Positions 13,902 to 23,029 are shown, counted from the stretch's first letter. The stretch: 41,431 bases of DNA from Aphanocapsa feldmannii 277cV (GCA_004768415.1 SRMO01000050.1:121284-162714), one strand, 5' to 3'. The notes: generated from the sequence alone by a model not told the origin. Program-made: numbers and translations.

Positions 13902-14486
13902 ATGTCAATGAAATGGCATAGTCCATTTCATCCAGTTTCCGCTGTGGCCATGGTTATACTCGTGACAGTTTTTGTTGGGGATGCCCATGCTGCTTGCGAT
14001 AAAGACGCTAGAAAGCAGCACTACCGCTCCGAATGTCTGGAAGTTGAATATAAAAATTATGACAATATATGGAAAAAGAATAAAGTCACAGGACGTAATA
14101 TATGCTGGGAATATGGCAAGGTCGTTGCAAAAATCGATCTAATGAGTTGGAAGGACCGCACATGGCATTTGGAAACTTACAAACAAAGAGAATGGAATGG
14201 TGATGCAAATATTCGAGGTGTCTACTGCTGTGAGGATTTGAGCGATCTTTGCAATATTTCGGATATAGTGGATGCCGATTCGTGCCTTGAGCGATTTGCT
14301 CAAAGCCCCGCTGCCAATAAGTGTGATCCGCCGAAGGTAACTGTTTTTGGCGGTGATCAGTGCAAGTTTACAACATCGTGCGATACTCACATTTTTAGGA
14401 CGAGTTTGATCGTGAAGTGGATCGACGTTCCTGATAATCTCTACAGTTGCTACCCTGGATTGCTTCAACTCGGCCCTTGCCTCTAA
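13902..14486 (+). CDS. Orphan secreted cysteine-rich protein (unknown function)
   Basis: Start at ATG 13902 or 13908 gives an N-terminal signal peptide (MSMKWHSPFHPVSAVAMVILVTVFVGDAHA|ACDKD) and a mature ~165-aa protein with 12 Cys (ECLEVEYKNYDNIWKKNKVTGRNICWEYGKVV...GVYCCEDLSDLCN...). Track ORF starts upstream at 13767. Confidence 0.65.
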   Translation: MSMKWHSPFHPVSAVAMVILVTVFVGDAHAACDKDARKQHYRSECLEVEYKNYDNIWKKNKVTGRNICWEYGKVVAKIDLMSWKDRTWHLETYKQREWNGDANIRGVYCCEDLSDLCNISDIVDADSCLERFAQSPAANKCDPPKVTVFGGDQCKFTTSCDTHIFRTSLIVKWIDVPDNLYSCYPGLLQLGPCL

Positions 14487-14504
14487 GAGTTTGCTGAAAA
14501 ACTC
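14487..14504 (+). terminator. Hairpin immediately after the Cys-rich ORF stop codon
   Basis: GAGTTT (14487-14492)/AAACTC (14499-14504), 6-nt loop; no T-tract, so terminator role uncertain. Confidence 0.3.
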
Positions 14505-15040
14505 AGATCCCTTCTGGCACAATGGGGTCTTGCTTTTCTCAAGATGTCTTGCACTAGGGGGGAGCGACGCTTTGGACTAGGGCTGAGTACTGATGCTTCC
14601 AGCCATGTCTGTTATCACTCATGGCTGATTTACTTTTGGGCACCCCGAAAAATTGCCGCTTCCTCATTGACAAGTCCTGGTGACCGACGCAATCCCTTGT
14701 CACTATTGATGTCTTCATGGCAACGGGCCACCCACAGGGGAAGGTTGATTGATTTTTCGAGGTGCCTTTTTTCAGGATGCCCTACTTGCCAACGGCCGGA
14801 ACGCATCAGCAGCTGGGGGCACTGCAAACAAGCTGCTGCAGAGAAAGGATTGGAACCACTATGCCGCCTTGCCCCAGGTTTCGACCTGGCGGAAACCAGG
14901 ATGGGAGGCAACAGCGGGGCGCCGTTTCCGGCTCGGAGACCGGTCTACTTTGCCTTCGCGACATGCCTCCCGGATCGAAAGGGAGTCAGATCGGAAAACT
15001 GTGTAGGGCAAAAGGCCAACACAGCAGCTCCTGGGGCATC

Positions 15041-16264
15041 TTAGGGGCCTCCACCCGGACGGGGCCAGATCTGTTCCAGCGCTGCGAGTCGCTGCCGGAG
15101 TTCCCGCTGTCGACTCTCCGTGCTGGCCCCGCTGAACAGGAAGGTCACATGGCCCATCTTGCGACCAGGTCTGGCCTCGGCCTTGCCGTACCAATGGAGA
15201 TGGGCCCCCGGCAGGTCAGCGATGGCCTCTCGCAGGGGGCGGTAATCACCGCAGTGGGATTCGAAGCCCAGCAGGTTCACCATCAGGGCACCTGGGGCCG
15301 TCAACTGGACGGGGCCCAGGGGCAGCCCGGAGACGGCGCGCAGGTGCTGTGCGAATTGACTGGTGCCGGCAGCCTCGATGGTGAGATGGCCGGAGTTGTG
15401 GGTGCGGGGCGCCATCTCGTTGACGAGCAGTCCCTGGGGGGCAAGGAACAGCTCCATGGCCAGCACACCGACGTAGTCGAGGCTCTCCAGCAGAGAGGCA
15501 ATGATGGTGCGAGCACGGGCCTCCACCGGGTGGGGGACCGGCGCCGGACACTGCACCCAGTGACAGACCCGCTGGTGCTGATGGGTCTCCATGAGCGGAT
15601 AGCAACGCACTTCGCCACGGCTGGAGCGGGCGGCAACGACGGCAAGTTCCCGCTCGAAAGGAACAAGGGCCTCCAGGTACCACTCGCCGGGATCCACGCC
15701 CATGGCCAGGGCCTCCAGGGCAACCCGGTTCGGGATGTACTCCGTGCCGCGGCCGTCATAGCCACCCCGGCACCGCTTCGCCATCAGGGGAAAGCCGAGG
15801 GCCGCCAGCCTGGCAGGTTTGCGCAACGCCTCCTTCAGGCCGATCCAGGCGGGCGACGCGACATCGAGGCTGTCCAGCAGTTCCCGCTGCCGTCGCTTGT
15901 CCACCAGCGCCTTAAGAGCCGCCAGGCCAGGCCGGAACAGCACTCCCTCATCGGCCAGCTCGGCCATGGTCTGCAGATCGACCAGTTCGTTCTCACAGGT
16001 GATCACCTCGCACTGGCGAGCCAGTTCACGCACGCTGTCCGGGGCAGCCAGCGGCCCCAGTACCAGGCCGTGGGCATGGCTGGCGGCGGGATCCTCAGCT
16101 GAAGGGGTCTGGGCCATCAGCGTCAGACCCAGACCTGGCGCCGCAGCCGCCATCATCTGGGCCAGCTGCCCGCCACCGATCACGCCCACCTGTCGGGCAG
16201 TGGTGGCCACCGTGTCGGCCCGGGATGTCCGGGCGGTGGTCTCGGGATTCAGTGACAGGCTCAT
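15041..16264 (-). CDS. purK: 5-(carboxyamino)imidazole ribonucleotide synthase (ATP-grasp)
   Basis: VGVIGGGQLAQMMAAAAPGLGLTLMAQTPSAEDPAASHAH...KRCRGGYDGRGTEYI...LAMELFLAPQGLLVNEMAPRTHNSGHLTIEAAGTSQFAQHLRAVSGLPLG. Start ATG 16264; the longer track ORF only extends into antisense of aroB. Confidence 0.95.
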   Translation of the reverse strand: MSLSLNPETTARTSRADTVATTARQVGVIGGGQLAQMMAAAAPGLGLTLMAQTPSAEDPAASHAHGLVLGPLAAPDSVRELARQCEVITCENELVDLQTMAELADEGVLFRPGLAALKALVDKRRQRELLDSLDVASPAWIGLKEALRKPARLAALGFPLMAKRCRGGYDGRGTEYIPNRVALEALAMGVDPGEWYLEALVPFERELAVVAARSSRGEVRCYPLMETHQHQRVCHWVQCPAPVPHPVEARARTIIASLLESLDYVGVLAMELFLAPQGLLVNEMAPRTHNSGHLTIEAAGTSQFAQHLRAVSGLPLGPVQLTAPGALMVNLLGFESHCGDYRPLREAIADLPGAHLHWYGKAEARPGRKMGHVTFLFSGASTESRQRELRQRLAALEQIWPRPGGGP

Positions 16265-16274
16265 GGGACGGCCC

Positions 16275-16405
16275 TGGCCGCTGCATGGCGACAGTCTGAA
16301 CAGTGACGCTGTCGCACCCGGGCCGGAGCGGCCGCCTGCCCCACCCCCCTGGCAGGGGCCGCCTGGATGGACCCGTCCCTGCAGGATCGGCCTGGGCTGC
16401 GGCCA
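16275..16405 (-). ncRNA. Candidate structured RNA in the aroB-purK spacer (6Sa RNA possible but unproven)
   Basis: Nested inverted repeats: TGGCCGC (16275-16281)/GCGGCCA (16399-16405); GCGACAG (16288-16294)/CTGTCGC (16309-16315); GCGGCC(G)CCTGCC (16328-16340)/GGCAGGGGCCGC (16351-16362). The spacer upstream of purK is where I recall the 6Sa RNA gene (ssaA) in Synechococcus PCC 6301; no sequence-level match was verified. Confidence 0.35.
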
Positions 16406-16444
16406 CAATGCCTGGTGGACGTTTCGCCCCGGCAGAGCAACCCG

Positions 16445-17569
16445 ATGAGGCTCACCAGCGCAGGCCGCCAGGCCCGGACGATATCCGTGGCCCTGCGGGA
16501 CAGGCCCTATGAAATCCACATCGCTGCAGGACTGCGCCATCAACTGGGAGATGCCCTTGCGGCCTGTGGGATCAGCAGCGGCACCAAGGTGCTTGTGGTC
16601 ACCAATCCCGCCGTGGACGGTCCCTATGGAGCAGCGGTGAGCGCCAGCCTGAAGACGGCCGGGTTCCATGCCGAGTGTCTGGTCATTGCTGCAGGGGAGG
16701 AGCAGAAGACAATGGCCGGCCTGGCGACCATCCACGCCGCCTGCTTCCGGCAGCGGCTCGAGCGGGGGTCTCTGATCGTGGCTCTGGGCGGCGGTGTGGT
16801 GGGGGATATGGCAGGTTTTGCCGCTGCCACCTGGCTGCGCGGGATTGCTGTCGTGCAGGTACCAACCACCCTGCTGGCCATGGTGGATGCCTCCATCGGC
16901 GGCAAGACCGGGGTCAACCATCCCGGTGGCAAGAACCTGATCGGCGCCTTTCATCAGCCCCGCCTGGTGCTGATCGATCCCGAAACCCTTGAAACGCTGC
17001 CGCAGCGGGAATTCCGTGCCGGCATGGCCGAAGTGATCAAATACGGTGTGATCAGTGACGTGGCCCTGTTCGAGCGGCTGGAGCGACACGGCCCGTTGAA
17101 CAGCGTCAGTGCCGTGGGCGCGGAGTTGCTCCAGGCGCTGCTGGAGGCCTCCACTGCCGCAAAAGCACGGGTGGTGGCCGCGGATGAGCTGGAGGGGGGC
17201 CTGCGGGCCATCCTCAACTACGGCCACAGCCTCGGCCACGCCTTGGAAAGCCTGAGCGGCTACGGCACCTATCTTCATGGCGAAGCGGTGGCCCTGGGGA
17301 TGCATGCCATCGGCCTGATCGCCCAGCGCATGGGGGCCTGGACCGCCGCCGAGCAACAGCGGCAGGCACGGTTGATCGAGGCCTGCGGGCTGCCCCTTGT
17401 CTGGCCATCCCTCGATGTCGACGCAGTGCTCGATTGTCTTCAGAGGGATAAGAAAGTGCGTGGCGGCAAGGTCCGCTTCGTGCTGCCCAGGGCCATTGGT
17501 CGGGTGGAGATCACCGCCGCGGTGGAAACGGCACTGGTAGGCGAGGTGGTCAGTGAACTGATGGCCTGA
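16445..17569 (+). CDS. aroB: 3-dehydroquinate synthase
   Basis: [17 protein letters not shown]...[120 protein letters not shown]. Confidence 0.97.
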   Translation: MRLTSAGRQARTISVALRDRPYEIHIAAGLRHQLGDALAACGISSGTKVLVVTNPAVDGPYGAAVSASLKTAGFHAECLVIAAGEEQKTMAGLATIHAACFRQRLERGSLIVALGGGVVGDMAGFAAATWLRGIAVVQVPTTLLAMVDASIGGKTGVNHPGGKNLIGAFHQPRLVLIDPETLETLPQREFRAGMAEVIKYGVISDVALFERLERHGPLNSVSAVGAELLQALLEASTAAKARVVAADELEGGLRAILNYGHSLGHALESLSGYGTYLHGEAVALGMHAIGLIAQRMGAWTAAEQQRQARLIEACGLPLVWPSLDVDAVLDCLQRDKKVRGGKVRFVLPRAIGRVEITAAVETALVGEVVSELMA

Positions 17570-17591
17570 AGGTTGGCCGGCAAGGCTCCAT

Positions 17592-18761
17592 TCAGGGCTG
17601 TGGGGCGGCGAACATGGCCGGCTCCATGGCGGGGGCCCGTAGTCCCAGCAGGATCCAGCGGAAATCACCCAATCCAGCTGGATCCACCAGGCGCAGCATG
17701 GCCTCGCGGCGCCGCAGCCGCTCGGCCAGGTCAGGGCCGTCAGGGGCGGAGAGGGCTGCAAGACGGCCCGCCAGCCCCAGAGCCAGCAGGCCCTCCCCCT
17801 GGCGGACCTGCCCCAGTGGCTCGTAGCCGGCAGCCCTGGCCTGGCGGATGATCAGTTCCAGGCAGAGGTGGGCGGTGAGATCGCTTTGCCCGGGCCGTGC
17901 GAAGGGGTCGCTGCCCGCCTGCTGCCGGTAGTAGGTCATCAGCGTGCCGCTGGCCCGCCGGGGAGAGAAATACCGGCGTGCCTCCAGGGCGTAGTCGATC
18001 AGCCAGAGCCAGCCGCTGACGAGGCAGCCGGCCGCGTTGGTCAGCCAGTCGCCGGCCGCGGCGTTCCACTCCGTTGTCCAGCCCTCCCCGTAGGCGGGGC
18101 TCAGGGGGTCGGAGCCAAGGCTCCGCAACGCGTCCAGTTCGGCTGTTGTCAGGGGCTTCCCCTCGGCCCATGCCAGGGAAAGGTCGTTGCCGCAGCCGCA
18201 GAGCGCCACGTCCAGCCAGCGCAGCACTGCGTCGCGGCGACAGAGACGGCGCACGGGCAGGGCGTCGAGGACTTCGTTGGCCAGGTGAAGGCCCACCACG
18301 GGTGCGCGCTGCAATGTTTCGGTCGAGGCATGACGCCAGGGGAGCCGAGCCGCGGCCAGGCGCTCCGCCTGACGCCGGGCCAGTCCGGGGTTCGGTTCCA
18401 CCAGCACCAACTCCAGCCGCTCCCGCAAGGATGGCCTCGCTTCCAGCAGGGCAGCGGCCAGCTGAGCAGCTCCGTGGCCTTCGCCAGGACCCCACTCCAC
18501 CACACTCAGCGGGCCTGAATGCGCAACAGCCAGACAATCCAGCGCCTGCAGGATCTGGGGCAGCAGCCCGTCGATGAAACAGGGGCCGAGGCTGGTGCTG
18601 GTGGTGAAGTCCCCGGCCGGTCCGATCTGCAGGTGACCACTGCCATAGGCCCCATGGTCTGCATCATGGAGCACCCAGGCCATGTAGGTGGCGAAGTCGA
18701 CGCGGCCGCCATGCTCCCGCAGACGTTGCACAAGCCAGGGGGGCAGTGCCGGGCTGCTCAC
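17592..18761 (-). CDS. SAM-dependent methyltransferase, MidA/NDUFAF7-like family
   Basis: VSSPALPPWLVQRLREHGGRVDFATYMAWVLHDADHGAYGSG...GPAGDFTTSTSLGPCFIDGLLPQ...VVEWGPGEGHGAAQLAAALLE...LANEVLDALPVRR; GTG start at 18761. Confidence 0.85.
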   Translation of the reverse strand: MSSPALPPWLVQRLREHGGRVDFATYMAWVLHDADHGAYGSGHLQIGPAGDFTTSTSLGPCFIDGLLPQILQALDCLAVAHSGPLSVVEWGPGEGHGAAQLAAALLEARPSLRERLELVLVEPNPGLARRQAERLAAARLPWRHASTETLQRAPVVGLHLANEVLDALPVRRLCRRDAVLRWLDVALCGCGNDLSLAWAEGKPLTTAELDALRSLGSDPLSPAYGEGWTTEWNAAAGDWLTNAAGCLVSGWLWLIDYALEARRYFSPRRASGTLMTYYRQQAGSDPFARPGQSDLTAHLCLELIIRQARAAGYEPLGQVRQGEGLLALGLAGRLAALSAPDGPDLAERLRRREAMLRLVDPAGLGDFRWILLGLRAPAMEPAMFAAPQP

Positions 18762-18785
18762 GGTGAGGAAGGCTCCTGCACAACA

Positions 18786-19601
18786 ATGGGTCGGTCTCGA
18801 AACCCTGCCATGGCCTGGCTCGTTGGTGTGCTGCTCAGCCTCGCCCTGACCCTTGCCGGGCCCGTCCCGATGGCGGTTCAGGCCTACGACAACCCGGAGC
18901 TGTTGCCTGGCAGGCAGGCAGCGGTCATTGACCTGGCCAGGGTCTTCACCGAACCCCAGCGGCAGAGCCTCAACACCGAGTTGGAGCGATTCGAGGCCGA
19001 GCAGGGCTGGAAGATCCGGGTGCTGACCCAGTACGACCGGACCCCCGGCCTGGCTGTGAAGGAGTACTGGGATCTCGATGAAACCAGCCTGCTGGTGGTG
19101 GCGGATCCCCGCGGCGGCAACCTGCTCAACTTCAATGTGGGCGAGGCCCTGTTCGCCCTGATGCCGCGCACCTACTGGGTGGAGCTGCAGACCCGCTTCG
19201 GGAATCAGTTCTTCGTGCGTGACAACGGTGAAGACGCCGCCGTACTCACTGCCGTTCACAGCGTGGAGGGCTGCCTTGAACAGGGTGGCTGCCAGGTGGT
19301 GCCCGGACTGCCACGGGAGCAGTGGCTGCTGACCCTCGCCATCTCTCTGCTGGGTGGCCTGGTGGTGGGTTTCGCCGCTCATCCGCGCAGGCGGGGGGAC
19401 ACCATCGCCTGGACCTGGGTGCTGCTGCTCTCGCCCCTTTGGGTGATGCTGTTCGGGGTGCTGGGCCTGGGGCCGATCCTCACCCGCACCCACGATGCAC
19501 TGCCGATCCTGTGCAACAGCATCGGCTTCCTGGCCACTGCCACCGCCGCCTACCTGACCCACCAGCTCTGGGAAGGGCGGAGCGAAGCCTCAGGCGGCTG
19601 A
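18786..19601 (+). CDS. TPM-domain membrane protein (Psb32-like)
   Basis: N-terminal signal, YDNPELLPGRQAAVIDLARVFTEPQRQSLNTELERFEAEQGWKIRVLTQYDRTPGLAVKEYWDLDETSLLVVADPRGGNLLNFNVG (TPM domain) followed by two hydrophobic helices. Confidence 0.75.
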   Translation: MGRSRNPAMAWLVGVLLSLALTLAGPVPMAVQAYDNPELLPGRQAAVIDLARVFTEPQRQSLNTELERFEAEQGWKIRVLTQYDRTPGLAVKEYWDLDETSLLVVADPRGGNLLNFNVGEALFALMPRTYWVELQTRFGNQFFVRDNGEDAAVLTAVHSVEGCLEQGGCQVVPGLPREQWLLTLAISLLGGLVVGFAAHPRRRGDTIAWTWVLLLSPLWVMLFGVLGLGPILTRTHDALPILCNSIGFLATATAAYLTHQLWEGRSEASGG

Positions 19602-19624
19602 GCGGCATCAGGTTCGTCGCGTCC

Positions 19625-21085
19625 TCAGGCCGATGGGAGCGTTTCACCCCGCAGGCTCCAGTCGAGCAGCTGGAGGGGGTGGTAGACCGGCAGGGGCTGG
19701 GGCTGGTCGCCCATGTGGCGACGGATCTGCAGACTGCAGCCGATGTTGGCCGAGACGGCGATATCGGCACCGCTGCTGGCAAGATCAGCGGCCTTCATGG
19801 CGCCCAGTTCGGCGGCCTCGCGGGGTTGCACCACGTTGTAGATACCGGCACTGCCGCAACAGAGACCGGCATCGGTGGCTTCCACCAGGCTGAGTCCAGG
19901 AATCTCCTGCAACAGCTCCCGTGGCTGGGCGGCGATGCCCTGGCCGTGAAGCATGTGACAGGCGTCATGGAACACAGCCCGCAGTGGCGCCTGACGCAGC
20001 GGCCGCAGAGGGGCTGCCAGACCCACCCGGTGGAGGAATTCCTGCACATCCAGGACCTGGCTGGCGAAACCCGTGGCCCGCTCTGCCCAGACCGGATCTC
20101 TCGCCAGGATCCGGTCATACAGCTTGAGGGTGTGGCCGCAACCCGAGGCCGCCACCAGCACCGCATCCAGGGGGTCCGGACCGCCGGGAGCAGCTGGCCC
20201 GATCGCCGCCGCGAAGCAGTCGATCAGGGCCCTGGCGAGGGCCTCGGTGTGGGCATCCTCTCCCTGGTGGGCGGTCATGGCGCCGCAGCAGGTCTGACCG
20301 GGGGGAACCACCACCTCGATGCCATTGGCGGCCAGCACCCTGGCGGCCGCATGGTTGACCGTCGGATCGAAGACCCGTTGCACACAACCGAGCACCAGCC
20401 CGACCCTGTAGCGGCGTTGCCCCTGGGCTGGCACCAGCGGCGGCAGGCCATCACGGAAGGCCTCGATGGCCAGCGGCGGAAGCAGGCGTTCCATCGCCTC
20501 GATCTCGGGGCCGAACAGCGCCGTGAGGCCCGTGCGCCGGGCCAGCCGCTGCAGAGGGCCGCCGGCATAGGCCTGCAGGGGACGCAGCAGGGGACGCAGG
20601 CGATCCGGATAGGGCAGGAGGCTGAACAGGGCCTGGCGGAAAGCCTGCTGCCAGGGAGAGCGATGACCCGTCTGCCGCAGAGCCGGGCGAACCGCGCTGA
20701 TCACCTGGTCGTAGCGCACGCCGGCAGGACATGCGGTCACACAGGCGAAGCAACCGAGACAGCTTTCGAAATGTTCAGCCACATCGGCCAGCTCGAGGCT
20801 GGCTGCCTCCACGCCGCGCAGCAAGTGGAGACGGCCGCGGGGGGAATCCATCTCGCTGCCCGTGACCCGGTAGCTCGCACAGGAGGTGAGGCAGAAGCCG
20901 CAGTGCACACAGGGGTCGATGGCGCTGTCCGGGATCGCGGCGAGGAAGCGACGGGCCAGCGCCTCTTTCGTCTCCGCTGTGGATGACAGCCCCATTGCTG
21001 CTGCGGAAGCGGTGGACTCGACGGCCGGGGGTGCGGCACCGGCAGGGGTCAGCGGGTCGGTGGGGGAGGCGAGAGGAACAGCCAC
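19625..21085 (-). CDS. glcF: Glycolate dehydrogenase, iron-sulfur subunit
   Basis: Two 4Fe-4S motifs (CVHCGFCLTSCASYR; CLGCFACVTACPAGVRY) and CCG-type motifs (GQTCCGAMTAHQGE; AGLCCGSAGIYNVVQP). GTG at 21085 lies just after the glcD stop; ATG 20995 is the alternative. Confidence 0.9.
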   Translation of the reverse strand: MAVPLASPTDPLTPAGAAPPAVESTASAAAMGLSSTAETKEALARRFLAAIPDSAIDPCVHCGFCLTSCASYRVTGSEMDSPRGRLHLLRGVEAASLELADVAEHFESCLGCFACVTACPAGVRYDQVISAVRPALRQTGHRSPWQQAFRQALFSLLPYPDRLRPLLRPLQAYAGGPLQRLARRTGLTALFGPEIEAMERLLPPLAIEAFRDGLPPLVPAQGQRRYRVGLVLGCVQRVFDPTVNHAAARVLAANGIEVVVPPGQTCCGAMTAHQGEDAHTEALARALIDCFAAAIGPAAPGGPDPLDAVLVAASGCGHTLKLYDRILARDPVWAERATGFASQVLDVQEFLHRVGLAAPLRPLRQAPLRAVFHDACHMLHGQGIAAQPRELLQEIPGLSLVEATDAGLCCGSAGIYNVVQPREAAELGAMKAADLASSGADIAVSANIGCSLQIRRHMGDQPQPLPVYHPLQLLDWSLRGETLPSA

Positions 21086-21087
21086 GC

Positions 21088-22554
21088 TCAGAACACGGGG
21101 AGATCGGCAAGGGAGACGGCCCTGGCCCCAAGCCGCGAGGACTCCGCACAACTGCTGGGGGTGGGAAAGATCTTGGTGGGGTTGGCCTGCCGCCGGGGGT
21201 CGATGGCCCTGCGCACCAGCTGCATGGTGTCCAGATCCTCCGGCTTGAACATCAACCCCATATAGTCCCGCTTGTCGGAGCCCACACCGTGCTCTCCGGT
21301 GATGCTGCCACCAACCGACAGACAAAGCCGCAGGATGTCTGCGCCGAGGGCCTCCACCCGCTCGACGATGCCGGGCTCGCGGCGGTCGTAGAGCAGCAGG
21401 GGATGAAGGTTGCCATCCCCTGCATGAAACACGTTGGCGATGGGAATCCCGGAGCGGTCACTGAGCGCCTCGATGGCTGCCAGCACCCTGGGCAAGGTGC
21501 TGCGCGGCACCACGCCATCCTGAACGTAGTAGTCGGGCGTGACACGGCCCATGGCGGCAAAGGCCGACTTGCGGCCTTTCCAGAGACGCTCTCGCTCGGC
21601 CCGGGTCTCGGCGAGCTGCAGCCGCACCGCACCACAGCCGCGGCAGAGGTCGGCAGCACGGCGGCTGGCCAGAGCCACCTCGGCGTTCTGACCATCCAGT
21701 TCGACCAGCAGCGCGGCGGCGGAATCACGGTCGTAGCAGCCGGTACGCAGCAGATCCTCCGCCGCATTGATGCTGAGGCGATCCATGATCTCCATGCCGG
21801 CGGGAAGGATGCCGGCGGCGGTGATGGCGCTGACAGCTTCACCGGCTGCCTCCATGGCGCTGAATTCAGCCAGCAGCACCCGCACCGCCTCGGGTGCCCG
21901 CAGCAACCGCAGGGTGATGGCCGTGGCGATGCCCAGGGTGCCCTCGCTGCCGATGAACAACCCGCGCAGGTCGAGACCGGGCATCTCCGCCAGGGCGCCG
22001 CCGAAGCGGCTGGTGGTGCCGTCCGGCAGCACAACGTCGAGTCCGAGCACGTGGCTGCTGGTGACGCCGTACTTGAGACAATGCACGCCGCTGGAATTTT
22101 CCGCCACATTGCCGCCGACGCTGCAGACCACCTGGGAGGAGGGGTCGGGGGCGAAGTAGAAGCCATCGCCCTGCACGGCCCGGGTCACCCAGCTGTTGAC
22201 CACACCGGGTTCAACCGTGATGGTCTGGTTGTCCAGATCCACCGCAAGAATGCGCCTCATCCGGGATGTGGCGATCACCACGGCATTCTCCGGCGGCACG
22301 GCCCCACCGGAGAGGCCGGTGCCGCTGCCCCGGGCGACGAAGGGCACACCGAGCCGATGGCAGAGGGCCACCGCCTGCCGCACCTCCTCGGCAGTGGTGG
22401 GAAGCACCACCAGTTCAGGGGCCTGGCGGTGCAGGGTCAGTCCGTCGGCGTCGTAGGCCAGCAGCTGCTCCCGGCGCTGCACCAACCGCTCCTTGCCGAG
22501 CGCACGCTCGAAACGGCGGCGGATGTCAGGCCAGTCGGGAGCCACCAGGGTCAT
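21088..22554 (-). CDS. glcD: Glycolate dehydrogenase, FAD-linked subunit
   Basis: LVVLPTTAEEVRQAVALCHRLGVPFVARGSGTGLSGGAVP...VEPGVVNSWVTRAVQGDGFYFAPDPSSQVVCSVGGNVAENSSGVHCLKYGVT...FHAGDGNLHPLLLYD...GEHGVGSDKRDYM. Confidence 0.93.
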   Translation of the reverse strand: MTLVAPDWPDIRRRFERALGKERLVQRREQLLAYDADGLTLHRQAPELVVLPTTAEEVRQAVALCHRLGVPFVARGSGTGLSGGAVPPENAVVIATSRMRRILAVDLDNQTITVEPGVVNSWVTRAVQGDGFYFAPDPSSQVVCSVGGNVAENSSGVHCLKYGVTSSHVLGLDVVLPDGTTSRFGGALAEMPGLDLRGLFIGSEGTLGIATAITLRLLRAPEAVRVLLAEFSAMEAAGEAVSAITAAGILPAGMEIMDRLSINAAEDLLRTGCYDRDSAAALLVELDGQNAEVALASRRAADLCRGCGAVRLQLAETRAERERLWKGRKSAFAAMGRVTPDYYVQDGVVPRSTLPRVLAAIEALSDRSGIPIANVFHAGDGNLHPLLLYDRREPGIVERVEALGADILRLCLSVGGSITGEHGVGSDKRDYMGLMFKPEDLDTMQLVRRAIDPRRQANPTKIFPTPSSCAESSRLGARAVSLADLPVF

Positions 22555-22913
22555 GGCTTGACCGGCGGCATCTCCCCAGCGTCAGCGGCCCCCTGGCTTA
22601 CGGCATCGTCTGCATCGTTGGCAAACTCGAAGTCGGCCAGGGCCTCATCCACTGCCGAGCCGGGGGACGTGCGGTCCCGAAGGTTCGAGAACTTGCGCAG
22701 CGCATTCATCAGGCTGAAGGGGTCCAGGCCTTCCAGCAGGAGGGGGTTGGAGCCTCCCGCTTCACCCATCGCTGAGCTGGTGGTGGGATCGAGCTTGCCT
22801 GGCTGCTGCCAGATGGCCTCACCTGTCTGAGCCACTGCAGGCAGCACAAGGCTCAGACAGGCCAACAGCAGGAGAGCGCCCCGCAGCGGGGGGCCGGTCA
22901 TGGTGTGGGGCAT
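22551..22913 (-). CDS. Small exported hypothetical protein, translationally coupled to glcD
   Basis: 120 aa with N-terminal signal (GALLLLACLSLVLPAVAQ); stop overlaps the glcD start as ATGA (22551-22554). Confidence 0.65.
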   Translation of the reverse strand: MPHTMTGPPLRGALLLLACLSLVLPAVAQTGEAIWQQPGKLDPTTSSAMGEAGGSNPLLLEGLDPFSLMNALRKFSNLRDRTSPGSAVDEALADFEFANDADDAVSQGAADAGEMPPVKP

Positions 22914-23029
22914 GGCTCTGGGAGCTCAGCGGAGCGATGGCTGCTCGGCAAGGCAGCTGCTTCAAGCTTAGGATCAGCGGAGTGTGACCCAGCCGGATCC
23001 CTGGCGTTGCTGCCCGCGTCACTGCCACC

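Noticed and set aside
14835-14905. Possible tRNA or tmRNA in the island (GGATTGGAACC and GGTTTCGACC look T-loop/tmRNA-like)
   Set aside because: No acceptor stem, no consistent T-stem pairing and no anticodon arm; does not fit tRNA or tmRNA consensus.
16265-17761. N-terminal 499-residue extension of the purK ORF
   Set aside because: Lies entirely antisense to aroB; PurK homology begins after the ATG at 16264.
19322-22830. Long plus-strand ORFs (554 and 615 aa) opposite glcF and glcD
   Set aside because: Same high-GC antisense effect; glcF/glcD motifs on the minus strand are unambiguous.
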